From Reticulascus tulasneorum (lineage: Eukaryota; Ascomycota; Sordariomycetes; Glomerellales; Reticulascaceae), in NCBI GenBank assembly GCA_001557505.1, contig LSAX01000006.1, positions 434,001 through 498,000 on the forward strand: a stretch of DNA of 64,000 nucleotides, in the 5' to 3' direction. This document shows, piece by piece, positions 21,171 to 33,087 of this stretch (within the stretch, counting starts at the first letter, position 1; each line of letters opens with the position of its first letter). A program made the translations under genes and the position numbers. The notes beneath the pieces are model-generated. The model did not search any database and was not told the DNA's origin. It saw only the letters and a list, made by a program, of their open reading frames with translations.

Positions 21171-22811
21171 ATGAAGGTCGTGATAATTGGAGCTGGCATT
21201 GGGGGCCTAGTATGCGCCATTTCCTGCCGACGGGAAGGATTTGACGTGCTTGTCCTCGAGCGGGTGCAGCAAATCACGTCTGTGGGTCTCTTTCTTGTCA
21301 AACATATATGAAAATCAAAGCAGCGGCTGACGGTGGTAGATTGGCGCAGGTATTCAAATCCCGCCAAATGCTTCAAAAGTCCTTCGTGGAATGGGCATCT
21401 TGCCAAAGCTGCTTGAGAAAGGCGTAGCGCTAGAGTCGATCCACCTCCGGAGGTATGCGGATGGCAGTTTATTGCGCTCCAGCCCGGGAGGTGACGAATC
21501 GCTGTCGGAGCTATTTGGGGCGCCATGGATGTCTGTTCCGTCTATCAAATCTGACCTACCAGACCCTTGAGACTTATATACCTGTGTAGCACAATCCATC
21601 GAGCCGACTACCACCAAGTTCTGTGGGATGCTGCAACAGCCGCCGGGGCCATGCTTCGCCTAGGGGCCGAGGTCGAGCATGTAGATTTTGACCGTACAAG
21701 TGTTTCTCTGAGAGGCGGAGAGGTTGTGGAAGGGGACGTTATCGTAGGAGCCGATGGTCTGATGGTACATCCCGCTTTGAATCCGTTCTCTGACCCAGAT
21801 CAGGACTATGGTCCAACACTCGGGACCTCCTTCTGGGCACTCCATCACCACCAGTCGAAACAGGTGATCTGGCTTATCGCGGCACATTCGCCCTGGCCCA
21901 GCTTCAAAAAATCGGCGATCCACGCGTCGATCATCTGTGCTTGAGCAAAAACCTTACGCTCTGGCTCGGCCCAGATCGACATTCGGTATTCTATCCTTTA
22001 AAAGACGGGAAAGAGTTTAATCTTGTCCTGCTGCGACCAGACAACTTGCCTGCCGGTGTGCGAACAGCAGAAGGCGACTTGGGGGAAATGAAAGCCAGCT
22101 ACGACGGTTGGGACGACATGTACGGCCTACGAACGCGTGAGCTTGCACCGGATGATTGCTGACTCTTGACAGTCTGGTTAAGATTATCTCATGCATTCCT
22201 TCGGTCTTGAAGTGGAAGCTCTGTCACCATGGCGAGATTCGTACGTGGACAAAGGTTTGTGAAACGCAAATGGGAGAGAGGTGCCTAGCCCTGATGCTGA
22301 TCGTTATGAAAAGGACTCGGTCGTTCTTCTTGGTGATGCATGCCATCCGACGCTACCTTACCAAGCCCAAGGCGCCGCCATGGCGGTCGAGGACGGTGCT
22401 GTACTGGCCAGACTCCTCGGTCTCCACTGCCGATCGAGCACCGACATTGAAAATGCTAAGAAGGGTATTCCCGAGATCGTGAAATTTTACGAACTAGTGC
22501 GGAAGTCCAGAACAACTCTCATTGTCCAAGGTGCAACAGCGAATCGGAAGTGGTACCACGTGCCTGACGGACCGCTGCAACAGGGGCGGGATATGGCGTT
22601 GAAAGCACCGGATGGGACGTGGAGAACGGATCACGAGTGGGAATTCGCAGATCGGGAATATCAGACTGCAGTGTGGAGTTTCGACTCCGTTGAAGATTGT
22701 GAGAAGTCGTTTTACGCGTGGTCGGCACAGAGAGACGGAATGACTGTGGATGCTAGTCCGATTGGCAAAAAGGGGACCAACCCGGCTTGTCTCACGCCAG
22801 TTCTCGTTTGA
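21171..22811 (+). CDS. FAD-dependent aromatic-ring monooxygenase (salicylate hydroxylase type)
   Basis: Six exons: 21171-21281, 21340-21530, 21590-21756, 21804-22119, 22173-22254 and 22314-22811, 454 residues. Residues 4-12 hold the Rossmann motif (VIIGAGIGG). Further family marks are IGAGIQIPPNASKVLRGMG, IHRADYHQVLWDAA, VIVGADGLWSNTRD (formed across intron 3), ETGDLAYRGTF, LKWKLCHHGEIRTW and the FAD ribityl motif LLGDACHPTLPYQAQGAAMA. The enzyme should hydroxylate an aromatic or heteroaromatic acid with NAD(P)H and O2. Introns 2 and 3 need unusual donors (GTCTGT, GTCTGA); both have good CTGAC branch sites, and the joined protein fits the family exactly. An MFS transporter follows downstream on the same strand. 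Confidence 0.9.
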
Positions 22812-24118
22812 TTTGGTCATTCCATGAACAATTTTAGCTAACCACTCAAGTTAGCCTCTGAAAATCTCAGTTTTTAACTACGAAGTAATTGATTGCTCCA
22901 TGTTACGCGTGCTGGTGGGTGGTGGACTACGATGTGATGTGAAAAAAAAAAAAAAAGGTGGCCCAGACTGGCCCCGGACCAAGGACTATTGCTCAAATTC
23001 ATCTTGAGCTAAACCGATTCTAGCAATCCAGAGAGGCGCATCTCTGTGGGAAAAATGACACATTCCAGATCCACAACAGATAAGCTTTTCCGTGCCCGAC
23101 GGCGGCATCAGAATTTCAGATGGGGTCCCGGCATTGACAACCAGGGTGTGCGTTTCCTAAGCGATCTGTCCCAAGGCGACGGATGGATTGGCCCTGGGGC
23201 AGCAAATGTTTTTGTTTTGGGAGCTATTACTCTAAGGTACAGTGTGTAGATTCGAAATGCAGGCGCCCAAAACCAAGATGCAGAGCTCGAAACCATGCAC
23301 AGATTACTTCGTACAGAAGCAAATTAGCTGGCCACGCCACGTGGCGGCTGAGATTTCGTAGCGTGCGGGGGGCTTCCTACAGTACATACATACTACGTAG
23401 TAGTAAGTGTTAGATTCAGGGTCTACTGTAAATGGGGTGTGTCATTTTCATGAATCCTCTTATCTTTTGCTGATGAACGCTGACACGAAAAACTGACACT
23501 GGTGGGTCGCGACTTTGCCCGGGATGGACGAGAGCGTCAAGAGATGACTCGTACTGCAAACTTTTCACTGCCGATTGCCGGCCATGGACATGGAATCCCA
23601 GCATCTTCTTCGAGATCTGGGGTCTTCGCTGCTGGAAGAGACGGGCATGTACGACATCACCAGTCACTATGTACATAGTAATCATTGAACCCTCACGAAC
23701 TGACAGGCGTCCGCAAATGCCTCAGTTAATTCTCATCTCACCTCAGCATCCAGTCATAGGCTGAGAAATTCCCCGACATTAGTGGAACCGCTCTTATCTC
23801 TTGGCGACCCCAAAACCCACCTCCTTATCACGCCTCATGCTATGTAGGAATCAAAGCCCTTGAGGAACCAGCCCGAGCCAGTAATAGGAATAGGAGCAGC
23901 TCGCAATGCCGATTAAGGAGCTCCAGACAACGCGCATTATGCAAAGGGATTGCCTAAGCTGCCGGGCTAGCAGCTACAGGCCAGGGATCTAGCATTGGCG
24001 GTCGTCATGTTAAAACATAGCCTGCCCCCATGTCGTGTGCTGCGCGTGGTGTTTGAACAAAATTTCAATTCAACTCTTGGGACTCTTACCCTTACCATCC
24101 AGTGTACCGGTATTCAGC
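22812..24118. other. Intergenic / MFS promoter
   Basis: 1.3 kb without a supported gene. A 14-base A tract lies at about 22942-22955. The rest is probably the FMO 3' region and the promoter of the MFS gene. Confidence 0.5.
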
Positions 24119-25903
24119 ATGGTTGATTCCATCAAAGAAAAAGACCTTCATCACGCAGGCGATGAGAAGGTCGTGGGAGGGACGACCCCGGAAGTGCTTC
24201 TGACGAAGGATGGCTTCAGAGTCCATCCGCAGCCCGTCGAAGGCGATGCGCTGGATCCGCTCAATTGGTCGGCCACGCAGAAGCATGTCATATTGGCCAT
24301 TGTGATGGCATTGTAAGCATCACACTCCAATCATAATATGTCCATCTGGCTAATGGGAATAGATATTTCATGTTCACCTACGTCACGACTACAACGGTTC
24401 CCTCCTTCCCCGAGCTTCAAGAGCAATACGGTCTCTCCCTCGAGGAGGTGAACTGGACAGTCGCGATACCGGCTCTGGGCCTCGCTGTCGGTCCTCTTCT
24501 CTGGTCGTCTCCTGCAGATATCATCGGCCGGCGAGTCATCTTCATCCTGGGCACGATCATGGCCTTTGCCGCCACAATTGGCGCGGCAAAGGCACCTTCG
24601 TACGGAGGGTATATGGCTGCGCGGTTTTTCCAAGGCCTCGGCGTGAGTCCGGCTGCGACTGTCGGTCTGGCCATCATCAATGATATGTTCTTCGAACACG
24701 AGCGTGGACAAAAGGTTGGGCTCTGGGTGCTGGCGATTGATCTCGGTCTGCTTTTTGGTCCTCTGATTGGTGGCTTCATCGACCTGGTCGACCACTTCTG
24801 GATCCAGTGGCTCACTGCCATCTTCTTCGCCGTCATTCTCCTCGCTGAGATTCTCTTCCTCCCCGAAACCCTCTACCCACGCGATTTCATGCTTTCGACG
24901 CATGGGACGAAATCACCACTTGCGCCAAACGGCGAGAAAGCGCCTGTTGTGGAGGCACCCGAAATCCGTCGAACAAAGAAGCTTACTTACGTCAATTTTA
25001 CTCCTGTTCCAGCTATGAAGCATCCCAAGGCCTGGGACTCGTTGATCAGATTTGGCAAACTGTTCAAATTTGCTGTCATCCCCATTGCCGTCCTCACCTT
25101 TTGCTTCGGCTGGTATTGGTGGGTGTTGTCGGTCATCACCATGATTCCCGTGGCGTACTTCCAGTACTCGCCTCAAACGCAAGGGTAAGGAAACCAATCT
25201 CCCAGTAGAGTGCTCTCTAATCAGATGTCTAGTCTTCTTTTCATTGGTTTGATTATCGGAACGTTGTTCTCTGAGATCTTTTGCTCTGGTCGTCTGAGCG
25301 ATTATCTGGTTGTGAAGCTCGCCAAGCGAAACGGTGGTGTCAAGGAGCCTGAGATGAGGCTGTGGCTTACATATCCTGCGGCGGTCCTCACTTCTGGTAC
25401 GTATGACCCTAACGCATTGTTGAAAGGACAAGAGTTGAAAGGATCCTAACCGGGAATAGTCGGCCTCATTATCTGGGGAGTCAGCATCGACAAGGGGTAT
25501 CATTGGATTGTCGGACAGGTGGCGTTCGTCCTCTGTAAGTCGCTTCTTCGCCCTTTCGAAGCAAGCTTCTAACATCTCCACAGTTGGTGCGGGAATTCAG
25601 ATGGGAAACACTGCAATCTGCGCTTACATCGTCGACTGCTATCCGCTCCAGAGCATGGCTATTGTCACCTTCTATGCCGTCTGCCTGAACCTGAGTGCGT
25701 TCATCGACCCCTTCTTCATTGCCCCTTGGGTAACGAATGTGGGGTACACATGGACCTTTGCAGGACATGCAATCATCACGACATTTTTCTGCATTCCTGC
25801 ATTGGCACTGCTCCACAAGTTCGGGGCCAGGATAAGGGCATCTTCCGGGGATCCGGATTGGGTAAACCCGGAATACGATCATGAGATCGTGGCTGCTTCA
25901 TAA
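24119..25903 (+). CDS. MFS transporter (DHA1-like)
   Basis: Five exons: 24119-24312, 24363-25184, 25233-25396, 25460-25534 and 25584-25903 (introns 48-63 bp), 524 residues. After a ~45-residue cytosolic start come two blocks of membrane helices. The loop after helix 2 has PADIIGRRVIFILGT, the MFS motif A equivalent, and AARFFQGLGVSPAATVG and LGLLFGPLIGGFI are also typical. A charged central loop spans roughly residues 240-290. The second half includes LLFIGLIIGTLFSEIFCSGRLSD and NTAICAYIVDCYPLQSM. It is probably a plasma-membrane drug/H+ antiporter or substrate importer. Its position behind the flavin monooxygenase suggests that it moves that enzyme's substrate or product. Confidence 0.9.
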
Positions 25904-27692
25904 GCATAAATGTTTGTTCTGCTGTAACTATACCCATGAGTTATCATACTCACAGTAATTGGGCTTTTAACTCAATTGATCTCATCCTGCTTGACTATCA
26001 TGCAATGAGACCCGCGATAAACCCCTCGAAAGAGTTCATTCCGACCCGTAGTGCAACCCTTGCATGGGTTTCGGTCCAGCCCAGTTCTCCCATTGCTTCA
26101 TTGCAACCTTATTTCGAAGGTCAGTTGGCAAGGTGCTGCTCCTTTCACTCGTAGCTGTTCAACCAACTCCGATCCGTGATTATGTCTATCCGTCTCATGA
26201 GAGAGATATTGGATGTTATGATCCAGCTAACCCTCCTGAACTAGATTTTCGTACATTTTATCAGCAGTCCCTGAATCATAGAGACTTCATTGGTAACCCC
26301 ATACTGCAATCCACCTCAGGAAGACACTTGACAACCAGGAGACATGGATAGCTGCCGATAAGAAATATCGGCGAGTGGCTGTGGACCATCGGCTACCCTG
26401 ACAATTTTGGCAGGACGGCAGCAGCGCCTAGATACTCGATGCGGCAGGCGCCGGCTGCATATAGCCTAGGTAATTTGTGCGGGAGCGGGGACGGGAGCGG
26501 GAACAGAGTGCCGAAGCACCCACCGACATCTAAACCACACCTACCTGGCACATGGTCTCAGAGAGTGCCATGTTGGTTTTATGTAGCCTTTAGAGTATGC
26601 CCGTTTAGTCAAACATGACCGCGTGGGAAGAGTTTGTCTGCAATAGTAACTGATCCAAACAGCGTTCTAATATGTCTTAAGAGAATATTCCCCAGTACCC
26701 TACTTCACAAATTTGGTCGCCAGATTGGGGCAACGTAAAATCAAACGACAGATTGCCCAAAGAACTGATATTCTCACGGGACCACTTCGTCATCTTACCT
26801 GCCGAATTAGTTTTCAGAGTCCGTTCCTCTTGCAATTACTTATGTTGAAGTATTGGTGAGACTTCATTCGACCCTCGCCTGTGTTGAGCAATATGCGTAG
26901 CCTGGTTGTTGATCGCAGCTCCTTCGATGAGAACACCAAATTTGGGATATTTCTATTGCCTCAAAAGGGTGCGTCTTTGCGGCTTGGCACTGTACTGGAA
27001 CACCGCGAAAATTGTCCTCGGGCTCTGGTACAGGAACCTGGGACTTCAGTCTGTGCAATGACATTGATGGGTGCACTCTTCACATGGCCGCTATGATGAG
27101 GCGTCAAACAAACACGCGTGCAAAACAAGCCGTCGCTTCCTGAACACGAGCAATTCGCTTAGACTAAACGCCGTCGAATGGCAGCCATGGAATTGCTTAG
27201 ATCATCTGTGGGGACCCCGAACCGCCACATGGTGACATAGTTCCATAATGTACCTGGAAAATCCCAAGATAAAATTAAAAATGAACATATTGGCGGGTGC
27301 GGGGGTGAAACTTCAGGCGAGATGCAGCATGCCTTCTTCCTCGGCTAGCAGTGATCCATCGCGCTTAATCCGATAGGCCTAGAACTCATTGTGATGTGCA
27401 AAGAGAATGATGATGCCCAGGTCAGAATGCGAGCTTGGCGTGTTTGACAAGTTGACCGCCAAGTAACGCCACTATAAGTTTCCTTGAAATTAAAACCTTG
27501 ATGACCAGCTTACCTACGTGACGTCACCCAGGGGCCCTAACATTTTCGAATTGGCTGGAATCGTGACCCTCTAAATCAGATTGGTTGCTACATCTATTCC
27601 ATTTATAAGGTACCAGGAACCCTGAATCCACGCGAGAGTTGCAGCTCTGTCGCTGACGACACGCGCCACATCCCACACCCACGACTCACACG
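25904..27692. other. Intergenic with promoter of AEC transporter
   Basis: 1.8 kb without a supported gene. Near its right end there is a perfect CRE palindrome (27518-27527) and a TTTATAA element at about 27602, roughly 90 bp before the start codon at 27693. Confidence 0.45.
27518..27527. promoter_or_regulatory. Perfect CRE/ATF palindrome
   Basis: GTGACGTCAC, containing the full TGACGTCA core bound by ATF/CREB-type bZIP proteins, lies 166 bp upstream of the transporter start codon. The position suits a stress- or nutrient-responsive site; binding is inferred. Confidence 0.45.
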
Positions 27693-29270
27693 ATGGCATC
27701 AAGCATTGCGGTCCCGGCTCTGAGCGCCATCGAAGCGTCTCTCTCGGTGCTGATAACCATCGGCATTGGCGTCATTGCAGCCCAATATGGCCTGCTCTCT
27801 GCCAAAGCATCCAAGGACATTTCACGTGTTTGCGTAAACCTCTTCCTACCGTGCTTACTGATTGCGAATCTGGGCGAGGAGCTCAATATTGACACTGGGC
27901 TCCGATATGTCCCAATCGTTAGTAAGTACGCATGCTGGGCATAGTACGATCATCGACCACATGGGAATGTACTCACCGCGCGATAGTTTGGGCGCTCATT
28001 TACAATCTCCTTGGCCTCTACATCGCCCGCGTGGGGGTCATTCTGTTTAAACTGCCTGATTGGACCGTCCCGGCGACAGCATTCAACAACACCACATCAC
28101 TTCCGCTGCTGCTAATCCAGTCACTCAAGACTACAGGCTTGCTCTCATCTTTGGTTGGCAAGGATGGTGGTGACGATGCCTATACGCGCGCGAGATCGTA
28201 CTTTTTGATGTGTGCGGTGGTGAGTCACACTTTGACCTTCGGCAAAGGCCCAGATACTCTTAACGGCTTCGACGAGGACACACCGCCATACCAGGCGGTA
28301 AAAGACCTCAGAGATGGTGCTGCAAACCTCATTTCCAGCAGCTCTTCAAGTAGTGATGATGAGGGGAGCCAGCGAGGTGGTGACTTAGAAGATGGAGACG
28401 ACGAAGAGCAGCAGAGGGGAAGTAGTTCGGACCAAGGGGGCGAGAACGAAGAGGATGAGGCGGATGCCCAGACACCCCTTATGCCCCGGCGAGTCGTACG
28501 CATACAGAAAAAGGCGCATCGCAAAGCCTCAAGCTTCTTTAACAGCCTCTGGAACTCGTTCCCAGGCCCTGTTCAACAAGTTTTACAGTTCTTCAAACCG
28601 TTCTTCAATAATCCGACCATCGGCGCCATTGTAGGCATCATCATCGGCCTCACGCCCCCACTGCACCGCATCTTCTTTGCAGACCCAGACGCCGGCGGAT
28701 ACTTCAATGGTTGGCTCACCACTGCGCTGAATAACACTGGAGAGCTGTTCGTCACGCTGCAGGTGGTTGTTGTTGGCGTCAAGCTGAGCTTCAGTCTGCA
28801 AAAGATGAAGAAAGGCCAGGAGGCGGGGACGGTGCCATGGAAGGCTATCGTTTTTGTGACCATGATGCGGTTTATCATCTTACCAGCGTGAGTTTGCCTT
28901 ATTTCGGTTCGCCCTAAGGGTTACTAGACCGGCTTGCTAACCTAAGACCATAGCCTGAGCATCCCCATCATCTATCTTTTCGCTTCTCGCACAAATCTTC
29001 TCTCTACGGATCCAATTCTGTGGTTCACAATGATGCTGATGCCTACGGGTCCGTCGGCCATGAAACTCCTGGCCATGACGGACATGACCGACGTTGACGA
29101 AAAGACAAAGATGTCAATCGCTCGGTTCTTAACGGTGAGCAGAACATCTTCAATTTCCTGCATATGTTATGCATTATCTAACGTTGTTATAGATCCAATA
29201 TGGGGTGACGCCGCTCATCTCACTTTCTGTGGTCGGAGCTCTAAAAGCTGCCGAAGCAATAAAGAAATAG
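27693..29270 (+). CDS. Auxin efflux carrier (AEC) family transporter
   Basis: Four exons: 27693-27921, 27987-28887, 28954-29134 and 29193-29270 (introns 65, 66 and 58 bp), 462 residues. The N-terminal half carries helices with GVIAAQYGLLSAKASKDISR and VCVNLFLPCLLIANLGEEL, the pattern of Pfam Mem_trans. A long hydrophilic loop (about residues 180-260) is Ser-rich, then acidic (SSSSSSSDDEGSQ, DGDDEEQQ). The second half has NPTIGAIVGIIIGLTPPLHR, ELFVTLQVVVVGVKLS and MLMPTGPSAMKLLAM. Fungal members sit in the endoplasmic reticulum or other endomembranes and their substrate is mostly unknown. The last exon is only 26 codons and ends AAEAIKK, an ER-retrieval-like dilysine tail. Confidence 0.9.
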
Positions 29271-29815
29271 ACAATTCAAACTTGTGTTGTTGGCGATCCA
29301 TCCAGCGACGCTTGCTCAAGTCCGATTTAAAACATTACACGAAAAGGAAAGCTGAATTGGACATGGGATACCGAGTATATACTCGTCAAAATATAACCGA
29401 TCCTGATATTCGTGTATCGTGTCTTCGAACACCTCCGTCAAATTGCTTGTGCCTAGTTAGTAGGTGTCGTGAATTTGGAACCGGCGCAGTTTTGTTTTCA
29501 GAATCGAACTTCAAGCACTTCGAGAATCTTATCCGGAACCAACCTTCTAAAACTTGTTAATTCTTAATGCGAGGTGTGACTAAGTCCATGAGCGAAACTT
29601 AGTTGCCTGCACACTAGTTCAAATCATCTTCAAAATGAATGCAGACTTCGAGAGATTGGCCTTATAAGCCTGGCCGATTACAGGACAGATTTATCCCAAG
29701 ACAACAAGATAGAATTGCAAAGATACGGTACAATGACAAATATGAAGACTTGGAAAATGAAAGCACATGATTTCCTGGCACAGTGCCTGCGCTCGGTTTC
29801 ATTGGTAGGATGTTC
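29271..29815. other. Convergent intergenic region
   Basis: 545 bp between the transporter stop and the esterase stop. No supported gene; probably two 3' regions. Confidence 0.5.
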
Positions 29816-31525
29816 TTACAACTTCAGTTGAGATATAATGTGCTTGAAATATGCGTAAGAGCCTCCTCTAAAGTCATCGCGGAGAATTGACGAGCTGTCG
29901 ACGTCGAACTGCATCATACCTTTGCCATCAAGCGTCCACCTTGGCCACATGGTCAAACGGCTTCCATCTTTCCCAACAATCAGATTGGGGTCCAGATGGT
30001 TTACGAAGCTGATATAATATTGGAGGATGTGTTTCTTTGTGGTAGCCGGAAACCCACTGGCGAACATGATGAGATCCGTTCCATGTCCAGTACCGAGAGT
30101 CCCAGCGCTCTGGTTGTAGTTGGCCAGAAAGCTCCACGTAGGCATCAAGTGTGAAGTATGCTCGAGTTGATACCGCCGTTGTAGTGTAAAGAATATATCT
30201 CCTATTAGGGCTGAATTGCGCTTGAACCCGGGATACAGCTGGTTCGCCTCGCCTGTGCCGAAGGGCGAGCCTTCGGCAGGGTCTGCCGCGTATGTCCTGA
30301 TAATCTGCTTCAACGTAGAATGTGGCGCCGCGGAATAAACTGAGCGGAGATGTCTGTCTATCAAAGTGTCGGGCGTGGTGCCGTTGTATAAAGCAAGGCC
30401 AAAGAGTGTGCCCTCGTCGGCCTGGTTGCCTGTAATTACGGGTACGCGGGCAATCTGCCTGGCTCGAATCGCCTGTTCAGGAGACACCGAGAAGAAAGAG
30501 TCGTTTGGATCTGGACGAGGCGGAAATGACAACGCAATTCCATCATAGGTGAGCAAACTTGGTACCACGTTAGTGGCATTCACCAGTTTATCATACGGGA
30601 GGTCCCGCAGACATTCCAGGCGGCCAGAAGTTGCATCACCGTGGCCAGGATCTCCACAGCCACCCGCCTCGGCAATAGCATCAAAGACCTTCTGGGCCAC
30701 CTTGCTATCGACAGGCTCTGCCGGCAGAGTTGAACCCGAGTTCATGATGGCTGCGCGGAACAGCGGCATACCATTGTACTTCCGATCACCGCGATCTATC
30801 AGCAAGTGGTCTAGCACGGACACTGCGCCAGCCGACTCGCCCCAGATTGTTACGCGGTCAGGGTCTCCGCCAAAGGCGGCAATATTCTCAGCTACCCATT
30901 TCAGTGCTAGCCTCTGGTCGCGCAATCCTACGTTCGTGCTGCCTTCAGCCTGCACTTCAGAACCACCCAGGAAACCAAACGCCGACACGCGATAGTTGGC
31001 CTGTACGACAATGATGGGTGCTCCGAGCGAGACAGATTCAACGACAAAGTCGGCAAAGTCATTAGACTGCGTTGATCCCGTGTTGAACGCTCCACCATAA
31101 ATCCAAAACAGCACGGGGAGTCTAGAATTTGCTGCTGTCGAAGATGGTCGCTGGATATTGAGCGACAAGCAGTCCTCGCCAACAACAGTGGGTGGGGTGA
31201 AAAGCGGAATGTAAGGCAGGATATCTGGCACTGCGACCTGGGAGATGATTCGTGGATCAAAGTTGTTGTTGAGTTGTGGGCAAGCCCGTGGAGTCCCAGT
31301 CGCATTGATGTTACCGAAACTGGTGTTAAGTGGGAGAGCGGGACGGAAGCGGAGACCACCGACCGGAGGTTGAGCGAAGGGAATCCCTATGAAGCTGTCG
31401 ACGATCCCAGAGGTTGAGCCTAGAATGGTGCCATTGGAGATTCTTACTGCAGGGCTGCTGCAAGCATTGGATGGGAACAAGATGCTTAGGAGAGCTATCA
31501 ATTGGATGAAACTGGGAGAAATCAT
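29816..31525 (-). CDS. Secreted type-B carboxylesterase/lipase
   Basis: Intronless, 569 residues from the ATG at 31525. A longer frame exists upstream but has no signal peptide, whereas this start gives MISPSFIQLIALLSILFPSNA. The alpha/beta-hydrolase marks are the oxyanion hole GG at 144-145 (FWIYGGAFNTGS), EDCLSLNIQRP, the nucleophile Ser231 in GESAGAVS, the acid in GNQADEGTLFG and the His in LGTGHGTDL. Length and order fit fungal extracellular esterases. A 160-bp piece of this gene (30686-30845) has a degraded copy near 35.4 kb. It may act on an ester substrate of the neighbouring monooxygenase/dehydrogenase genes; that is inference. Confidence 0.93.
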   Translation of the reverse strand: MISPSFIQLIALLSILFPSNACSSPAVRISNGTILGSTSGIVDSFIGIPFAQPPVGGLRFRPALPLNTSFGNINATGTPRACPQLNNNFDPRIISQVAVPDILPYIPLFTPPTVVGEDCLSLNIQRPSSTAANSRLPVLFWIYGGAFNTGSTQSNDFADFVVESVSLGAPIIVVQANYRVSAFGFLGGSEVQAEGSTNVGLRDQRLALKWVAENIAAFGGDPDRVTIWGESAGAVSVLDHLLIDRGDRKYNGMPLFRAAIMNSGSTLPAEPVDSKVAQKVFDAIAEAGGCGDPGHGDATSGRLECLRDLPYDKLVNATNVVPSLLTYDGIALSFPPRPDPNDSFFSVSPEQAIRARQIARVPVITGNQADEGTLFGLALYNGTTPDTLIDRHLRSVYSAAPHSTLKQIIRTYAADPAEGSPFGTGEANQLYPGFKRNSALIGDIFFTLQRRYQLEHTSHLMPTWSFLANYNQSAGTLGTGHGTDLIMFASGFPATTKKHILQYYISFVNHLDPNLIVGKDGSRLTMWPRWTLDGKGMMQFDVDSSSILRDDFRGGSYAYFKHIISQLKL

Positions 31526-32200
31526 TGCGTTGTTTTGTTGTTTTGTTATTTTCTGATGATCGGATTGGGTCTCTGCTAGGCGATGTTGGTAAGTTGACTT
31601 GGTTCTATTTCGAACGGGGAGAAATGGGTGTTGGGACTTCATATCTATAACTTCCCGCCTGCGTCCAAGACAGCAAAATGTGCGGTTCACAATTTCTTCC
31701 GCCCAAGTTGTTCAAAGTCTAAGAAGTAGCCCTGTGACCCTCCACGGACGTGCAATTATTAGCAATTGCACTTATGACATGGCTCATTCACTAACACCAA
31801 ATGAGACCGATCGGAGTTCGGTCTGATGAATAAAGGGGGGAGAACTGATGACTAACCAAGTCCCCCACATCGGCCAATTTGGCCGTTCCCTAAATGTCCA
31901 ATGTGCAAGACAATTACGGGCAATTTAGCAAAGACTGTGCCGCAGTCTTAATTCGGGACAAAATAACCGCGCCTTACAAATGTTGTTTAGAGTTCTATGG
32001 ACTCAGTCCTCCCTCCAGTGTTGGTAGTGTGCGCTGGATGCCAGGCACGGCCAAAGTGGCCGCAACGAAGAAGATCTGGCCCAGTATATTTCTTAAGACC
32101 ACCCCAGCCACCATTGCACAATGAGCTGTGTTGAAAGTCACAACCTGATAGCTCAACGTTACTTTCACAAACTTCATAAGTTCATCAGACTTCGAGCGCT
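31526..32200. promoter_or_regulatory. Bidirectional promoter region, esterase/SDR
   Basis: 675 bp between divergent starts. A ~32-bp piece at 32132-32163 is shared with 44153-44184, so part of the SDR promoter may derive from a dispersed repeat. Confidence 0.4.
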
Positions 32201-32971
32201 ATGTCTCAAAGACCCATCAAGTCTCCTATCGTTCTTATCACCGGCGCAAACCAAGGAATTGGCCGCGCCGTGGCCATCCGCCTGGCCAAAGAACATGATT
32301 GCACAGTAATCATTGGCTCACGCAACCTTTCTGCCGGTCAAACAGTAGCGGACGAGCTTCAAGCTGCTGGCTGCAATGCCATCGCCTTACAGCTAGACCT
32401 GATGTCAGACGCCTCCATTACCACCGCAGTCACAGCCATAGCGGACAAGTTCGGACGGCTCGATGTGCTGATCAACAATGCCGGCGTCCTCTATGATGAG
32501 GGAGGCAACGTCTTCAAACCACTCCCCAAGTTACCCACACGTGAGCTCTTCGAGAAAACCTTCGGCACAAACGTCATCGGCACAGCTTGCTTGACTGAGG
32601 CATTGCTTCCGCTGCTGCTCAAGGCGGCACAACCACCTGGCCCTCGCATCATCTTCGTCTCGACCGTCATGGGATCATTCAGCTTTGCGACCGACCGCAC
32701 CAATCCAAGCTGGCCGCTGGACTACAAAGCTTATGATGCGAGCAAATCCGCGCTGAATATGCTGTCAGTAAACTATGCGCGGATCTTGGAGGCAGCGGGC
32801 GGCACGGCCAACACTGTATGCCCTGGGCTGGTCAGCACGAACTTGCTAGGCTACCACCCGATGGGGACGCCGCCCGATCTTGGCGCGCAGCGAATCATTG
32901 AGCTCGTGACCATAGGGGGAGATGGACTCAATGGGACCTTTTCGAACAAAGATGGTCCACTCAAGTGGTAA
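32201..32971 (+). CDS. Short-chain dehydrogenase/reductase
   Basis: Intronless, 256 residues. The cofactor motif is TGANQGIG, with R after the second beta strand (GSRNLSAG), which suggests NADPH. NNAGV and the catalytic Ser of IIFVSTVMGS and YDASK (Tyr-x-x-x-Lys) complete the classical SDR set. It ends in a short Trp-containing tail (NKDGPLKW). Its start lies 675 bp from that of the divergent esterase, and it is convergent with the regulator at 33.1-34.9 kb. Substrate unknown. Confidence 0.92.
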   Translation: MSQRPIKSPIVLITGANQGIGRAVAIRLAKEHDCTVIIGSRNLSAGQTVADELQAAGCNAIALQLDLMSDASITTAVTAIADKFGRLDVLINNAGVLYDEGGNVFKPLPKLPTRELFEKTFGTNVIGTACLTEALLPLLLKAAQPPGPRIIFVSTVMGSFSFATDRTNPSWPLDYKAYDASKSALNMLSVNYARILEAAGGTANTVCPGLVSTNLLGYHPMGTPPDLGAQRIIELVTIGGDGLNGTFSNKDGPLKW

Positions 32972-33087
32972 CTCAATGGAGAGCCCGGAGGCGCCACGTC
33001 AACTTAGATAAGTTTCGGGATTAATACACATGTTCTCTTCTTCATGGGGCGAAAAAGATGACGAAGCCCAGACCAACAATATGATTT

